Below, in pieces: positions 6,080-8,391 of a stretch of DNA of 8,391 nt (its first letter is position 1; every line of letters starts with the position of its first letter). Under the pieces are notes generated by a model. The model saw nothing but the letters and a program-made list of their open reading frames with translations. It did no database searches and was not told the origin of the DNA. The stretch comes from Desulfuromonadaceae bacterium (lineage in GTDB: Bacteria; Desulfobacterota; Desulfuromonadia; Desulfuromonadales; SZUA-540), in NCBI GenBank assembly GCA_003250235.1, contig QKGY01000117.1, positions 1 to 8,391 on the forward strand. Reading direction: 5' to 3'. Made by a program: the position numbers and the translations under genes.

Positions 6080-7432
6080 ATGAAGATAAAGACGATTTAT
6101 ACCTGTCAGCAGTGCGGGTACCAAAGTCCGAAGTGGATGGGAAAGTGTCCTGACTGCAACCAGTGGAACACGCTGGCCGAAGAGGCTCTGGAGGTAACAG
6201 CGAAAGGCAAGCCGGTCGTATCCTCCGGCAACAGGCCGCAGCGGTTTTCCGAAGTGTCCGGACGGGATGAAGACCGGCTGCGATGCGGCATGGTCGAGCT
6301 TGACCGGGTGCTTGGGGGGGGCGTGGTGCCAGGGTCGTTTACCCTGATCGGCGGCGATCCCGGGATTGGTAAGTCAACCCTGCTGCTTCAGGCGGTGGAT
6401 CGCCTGGCCCGCAGCGGCAAAGCCCTGTACGTTACGGCCGAGGAGTCGGCCCGGCAGGTCAAGATGCGCGGGGAACGTCTGGGTGCCTCTTCGGAGGCTC
6501 TTTTCCTGCTCGCGGAAACCGCCCTCGAATCCATCTTTGCCCAGGTGAAAGAGCTCAAGCCCGATTTTCTCGTGGTCGATTCCATTCAGACCATTTTCAC
6601 CCAAGGACTCGAATCGGCGCCCGGCAGCGTCAGCCAGGTGCGTGAATGCGCCGGTCGGCTCATGCAACTGGCCAAAGGACAGGGGATTCCCACCTTTATC
6701 GTCGGACATGTCACCAAAGATGGTGCCATCGCCGGACCACGGATGCTGGAACACATGGTCGATACGGTCCTGTATTTCGAAGGAGATGCCGGTCATCCTT
6801 ACCGTATTCTGAGGGCGGTGAAAAACCGCTTCGGTTCCACCAACGAAATCGGTGTTTTCGAGATGAAGGAAAGCGGTTTGGCTGAGGTGACGAACCCGTC
6901 TGAACTTTTTCTGGCCGAAAGGCCCGAAGAGGCTCCGGGCAGTGTGGTGGTTCCCTCTCTGGAGGGGAGTCGACCGATTCTGGTTGAATTGCAGGCCCTG
7001 GTCTCCGGGTCCTCCTACGGAACACCCCGGCGCACGACCATGGGAATCGACCACAACCGGGTGTCGCTTTTGGTCGCCGTTCTTGAAAAAAAGGTGGGTT
7101 TATCGCTGATGGCCCAGGACATTTTTTTGAATGTTGCCGGCGGGGTGCGCCTGGATGAGCCGGCTGTCGACTTGGGGGTTTTGGCGGCCCTGTCCTCGAG
7201 CCATCTCAATCGACCCGTACAGGCCAAAACGATTTTGTTCGGCGAGGTTGGCCTGGCAGGCGAGGTCAGAGCGGTTTCCCGTCCCGAATTACGGGTAAAA
7301 GAGGCGGCCCGGCTGGGGTTCACCCGCTGTATCCTGCCTCAGGGGAATCTGAAGAACCTCGACGCGCCTGCCGGGATGGAACTGGTTGGCGTCCGTTCGG
7401 CCGAGGAGGCTCTCGAAGGTCTTTTTGACTAA
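6080..7432 (+). CDS. radA: DNA repair protein RadA (Sms)
   Basis: A 450-residue cytoplasmic ATPase that promotes branch migration and processing of recombination intermediates as a hexameric, DnaB-like helicase. Domains in order: a C4 zinc finger (C9, C12, C23, C26); a RecA-type ATPase with Walker A GGDPGIGKST at 91-100 and a Walker B-like LVVD at 164-167; the RadA-specific KNRFG motif at 248-252; and a Lon-protease-like C-terminal domain (about 285-450) with GEVGLAGEVR at 388-397. Length is exactly that of the family and no key residue is missing. The ATG at 6080 is chosen over one at 5921 because GAGG lies five bases before it, the zinc finger begins right after it, and the upstream extension would cross the promoter. 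It is divergent from the TRAP receptor gene. Confidence 0.97.
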   Translation: MKIKTIYTCQQCGYQSPKWMGKCPDCNQWNTLAEEALEVTAKGKPVVSSGNRPQRFSEVSGRDEDRLRCGMVELDRVLGGGVVPGSFTLIGGDPGIGKSTLLLQAVDRLARSGKALYVTAEESARQVKMRGERLGASSEALFLLAETALESIFAQVKELKPDFLVVDSIQTIFTQGLESAPGSVSQVRECAGRLMQLAKGQGIPTFIVGHVTKDGAIAGPRMLEHMVDTVLYFEGDAGHPYRILRAVKNRFGSTNEIGVFEMKESGLAEVTNPSELFLAERPEEAPGSVVVPSLEGSRPILVELQALVSGSSYGTPRRTTMGIDHNRVSLLVAVLEKKVGLSLMAQDIFLNVAGGVRLDEPAVDLGVLAALSSSHLNRPVQAKTILFGEVGLAGEVRAVSRPELRVKEAARLGFTRCILPQGNLKNLDAPAGMELVGVRSAEEALEGLFD

Positions 7433-7488
7433 CTGGCCCGAGTTTTGCTTGCGTTAGGCGTTGCCGAAAGTTTTTACTGCGGAAATGA

Positions 7489-7516
7489 TTGCGAGAAACC
7501 CCTCGTTGGCTATAAT
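7489..7516 (+). promoter_or_regulatory. Promoter of the membrane-protein gene
   Basis: TTGCGA (7489-7494), a 16-base spacer and a perfect TATAAT (7511-7516) form a good sigma70-like promoter in the 127-bp gap after radA. Transcription from about 7523 would give a leader of roughly 37 bases before the GTG at 7560. This makes the upstream ATG at 7461 unusable from this promoter. Confidence 0.65.
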
Positions 7517-7520
7517 AGCC
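7508..7520. promoter_or_regulatory. 13-bp palindrome containing the -10 box
   Basis: GGCTAT-A-ATAGCC is a perfect palindrome that fully encloses the TATAAT hexamer at 7511-7516. TATAAT is partly self-complementary, so part of the symmetry is automatic, but the flanking GGC/GCC arms are not. Candidate repressor site; no regulator identified. Confidence 0.4.
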
Positions 7521-7559
7521 GTCGGTCAGAATAGGGGCACCCTGACGGAAAGGAAGACT

Positions 7560-8084
7560 GTGACAACGTACCCGAATTTTTCCATCCGCAAAACCTTTCT
7601 CCTGCCTCTGGGGTTGTTACTGCTGCTTTCCCTGGCTCTGTTCGTGCTGATCCTGGTCAAGGGGGAACCCCTGGCCAAGGTGATTATCCTCGGCCTTATT
7701 ATCCTGCCGGTAACCGGATTCTTCTTTGAAAGTGTCGTGCGGCGCGTTCAGGTCGACGACACGCGGATCAGTATCCATAAATTATTCCGGGAAAAGAGCC
7801 TGCCTCTTGCCGATATCACGGCCGTGGATACGGTTCTGGTGAAAAAAAGGGCTTTTCTGACCTTCAGCACCGAAGAAGATTTCATTATTCTCTCCAACGC
7901 CTATGCGGATTTCCCAGCGCTTGTACGCACCATCCTGGAGAGAGTTCCGGCCGGTACCATCAGCGAGGAAACACGCAAAATGGCTGTGGCCCCTCCGGTT
8001 AAAAGCACGGATATTGTTTCGTGCTGGATAGCGGTGGCTCTGATGGCCTTTATTCTCTATATTCAGATGGTTTCCGGGCAATGA
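7560..8084 (+). CDS. Uncharacterised three-helix membrane protein with PH-like middle region
   Basis: I do not recognise a named family. The 174-residue product has a hydrophobic hairpin at the N-terminus (helices at about 12-33 and 38-56). A soluble region of about 60-130 follows, with alternating short strands (RRVQVDDTRISIHKLFREKSLP, split here as VQVDD and ISIHKLF, then LPLADITAVDTV and AFLTFST). It then has a polar linker and a C-terminal helix at about 152-170. Two helices followed by a strand-rich 'value as written, then I-x-x-I/V' segment resemble bacterial PH-domain (bPH/DUF304-like) membrane proteins; this is a resemblance only. The GTG start at 7560 is chosen because AAGGAAG lies just before it and it is downstream of a TATAAT promoter; the ATG at 7461 is upstream of that promoter and would add residues unlike a membrane-protein start. 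It sits between radA and dksA. Confidence 0.75.
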   Translation: MTTYPNFSIRKTFLLPLGLLLLLSLALFVLILVKGEPLAKVIILGLIILPVTGFFFESVVRRVQVDDTRISIHKLFREKSLPLADITAVDTVLVKKRAFLTFSTEEDFIILSNAYADFPALVRTILERVPAGTISEETRKMAVAPPVKSTDIVSCWIAVALMAFILYIQMVSGQ

Positions 8085-8099
8085 AAGGCCCTAAGGTTA

Positions 8100-8128
8100 T
8101 TGACTTTAACAGTGTTTTACTTTAAATT
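8100..8128 (+). promoter_or_regulatory. Possible dksA promoter with a direct repeat
   Basis: TTGACT (8100-8105), 17 bases and TAAATT (8123-8128) give a good -35 and a mediocre -10 in an AT-rich stretch that stands out from its surroundings. ACTTTAA occurs twice, at 8103-8109 and 8119-8125, overlapping both elements. Predicted leader is about 25 bases and includes AAGGGAG seven bases before the ATG. Confidence 0.45.
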
Positions 8129-8160
8129 TATGCAATTACACGGAGTAAGGGAGTAGTACC

Positions 8161-8391
8161 ATGGATCAGGAAAAACTCGAGGAATTTCGCCAGATTCTTC
8201 AAAGCCAGCTCGACGATCTGCTGCGGGAGGCAGGCAAGACCGTTTCTGAGATGACAGACGAAAAGACGAATTTCCCCGATCCCACGGACCGGGCGTCCCT
8301 TGAGTCTGACCGTAACTTCGAATTGCGTATCCGGGATCGGGAGCGCAAGCTGATCATGAAAATCCGTGAAGCCATCGAGCGTATTTCGGAC
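8161..8391 (+). CDS. dksA: DksA-type RNA polymerase-binding transcription factor, N-terminal part
   Basis: The first 77 codons of a DksA/TraR-family protein, open at the window edge. DksA enters the secondary channel of RNA polymerase and, with ppGpp, adjusts initiation at stringently controlled promoters. The visible part is the coiled coil: a first helix from about 2 to 35, the tip motif DPTDRAS at 40-46, and the return helix rich in charged residues (RNFELRIRDRERKLIMKI region, 51-68). D40, D43 and A45 correspond to the E. coli tip residues D71, D74 and A76, so an active factor is expected rather than a divergent TraR. It lacks the roughly 30-residue N-terminal extension of the E. coli protein. 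The C4 zinc finger lies beyond the window and cannot be checked. ATG start with AAGGGAG seven bases upstream. Confidence 0.93.
   Translation, partial: MDQEKLEEFRQILQSQLDDLLREAGKTVSEMTDEKTNFPDPTDRASLESDRNFELRIRDRERKLIMKIREAIERISD

Noticed and set aside
7433..7488. Terminator after radA
   Set aside because: GGC-GTT-GCC followed later by a T-run was considered, but a three-pair stem is not a credible terminator.
7461..7559. ATG at 7461 as start of the membrane-protein gene
   Set aside because: It is upstream of a perfect TATAAT promoter and lacks a good ribosome site. The in-frame GTG at 7560 has AAGGAAG at proper spacing.
1..8391. tRNA, rRNA, CRISPR array, insertion sequence or phage remnant
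   Set aside because: Nearly all of the window is accounted for by seven genes and short gaps of at most 213 bp. No repeat-spacer pattern, transposase, terminal repeats or cloverleaf-like sequence was seen by eye.

Overview
This window reads as a chromosomal segment of a GC-rich, Gram-negative, probably anaerobic bacterium. A deltaproteobacterium of the Desulfuromonadales type (Geobacter/Pelobacter/Desulfuromonas-like) is my best guess. It rests on a short DksA close behind radA, a TAXI-type TRAP transporter, a nickel-pincer LarA homologue and the general protein style. This is inference from recognisable families, not a database match.

The window has two halves on opposite strands. The left half (13-5866, all minus strand) is a metabolic/transport block. 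In the order of transcription it holds a periplasmic TAXI-family TRAP solute receptor (4850-5866), a fused DctQM-type TRAP permease (2846-4774), a sodium/solute symporter of the SSS family (1349-2725) and a LarA/DUF2088 nickel-dependent racemase homologue (13-1281). The receptor and permease form one transporter. They are separated by a perfect 9-bp hairpin that probably sets unequal expression of the two. The symporter has its own sigma70-like promoter with a palindrome at its start site. The racemase homologue follows 67 bp after the symporter, starts with TTG behind a near-perfect Shine-Dalgarno, and may have a further promoter of its own. Together they suggest uptake and stereochemical interconversion of a 2-hydroxy acid, but no gene here proves the substrate.

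The right half (6080-8391, plus strand) is housekeeping and stress-related: radA (DNA recombination/repair ATPase), an unnamed three-helix membrane protein with a PH-like middle region, and the start of dksA (RNA polymerase-binding stringent-response factor), cut by the window edge. Each has a promoter-like sequence in front. The radA promoter's -10 box sits in the middle of a perfect 9-bp inverted repeat, and the membrane-protein promoter's -10 box is embedded in a perfect 13-bp palindrome. These are operator-like features without an identified regulator.

I found no RNA genes, CRISPR arrays, insertion sequences or prophage traces. The most interesting items are regulatory: operator-like palindromes over promoters and intercistronic hairpins. 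The next are the LarA homologue with intact catalytic residues but no tryptophan at the expected lactate-contact site, and the uncharacterised membrane protein between radA and dksA. I see no clear evidence of a wholly new multi-gene system.
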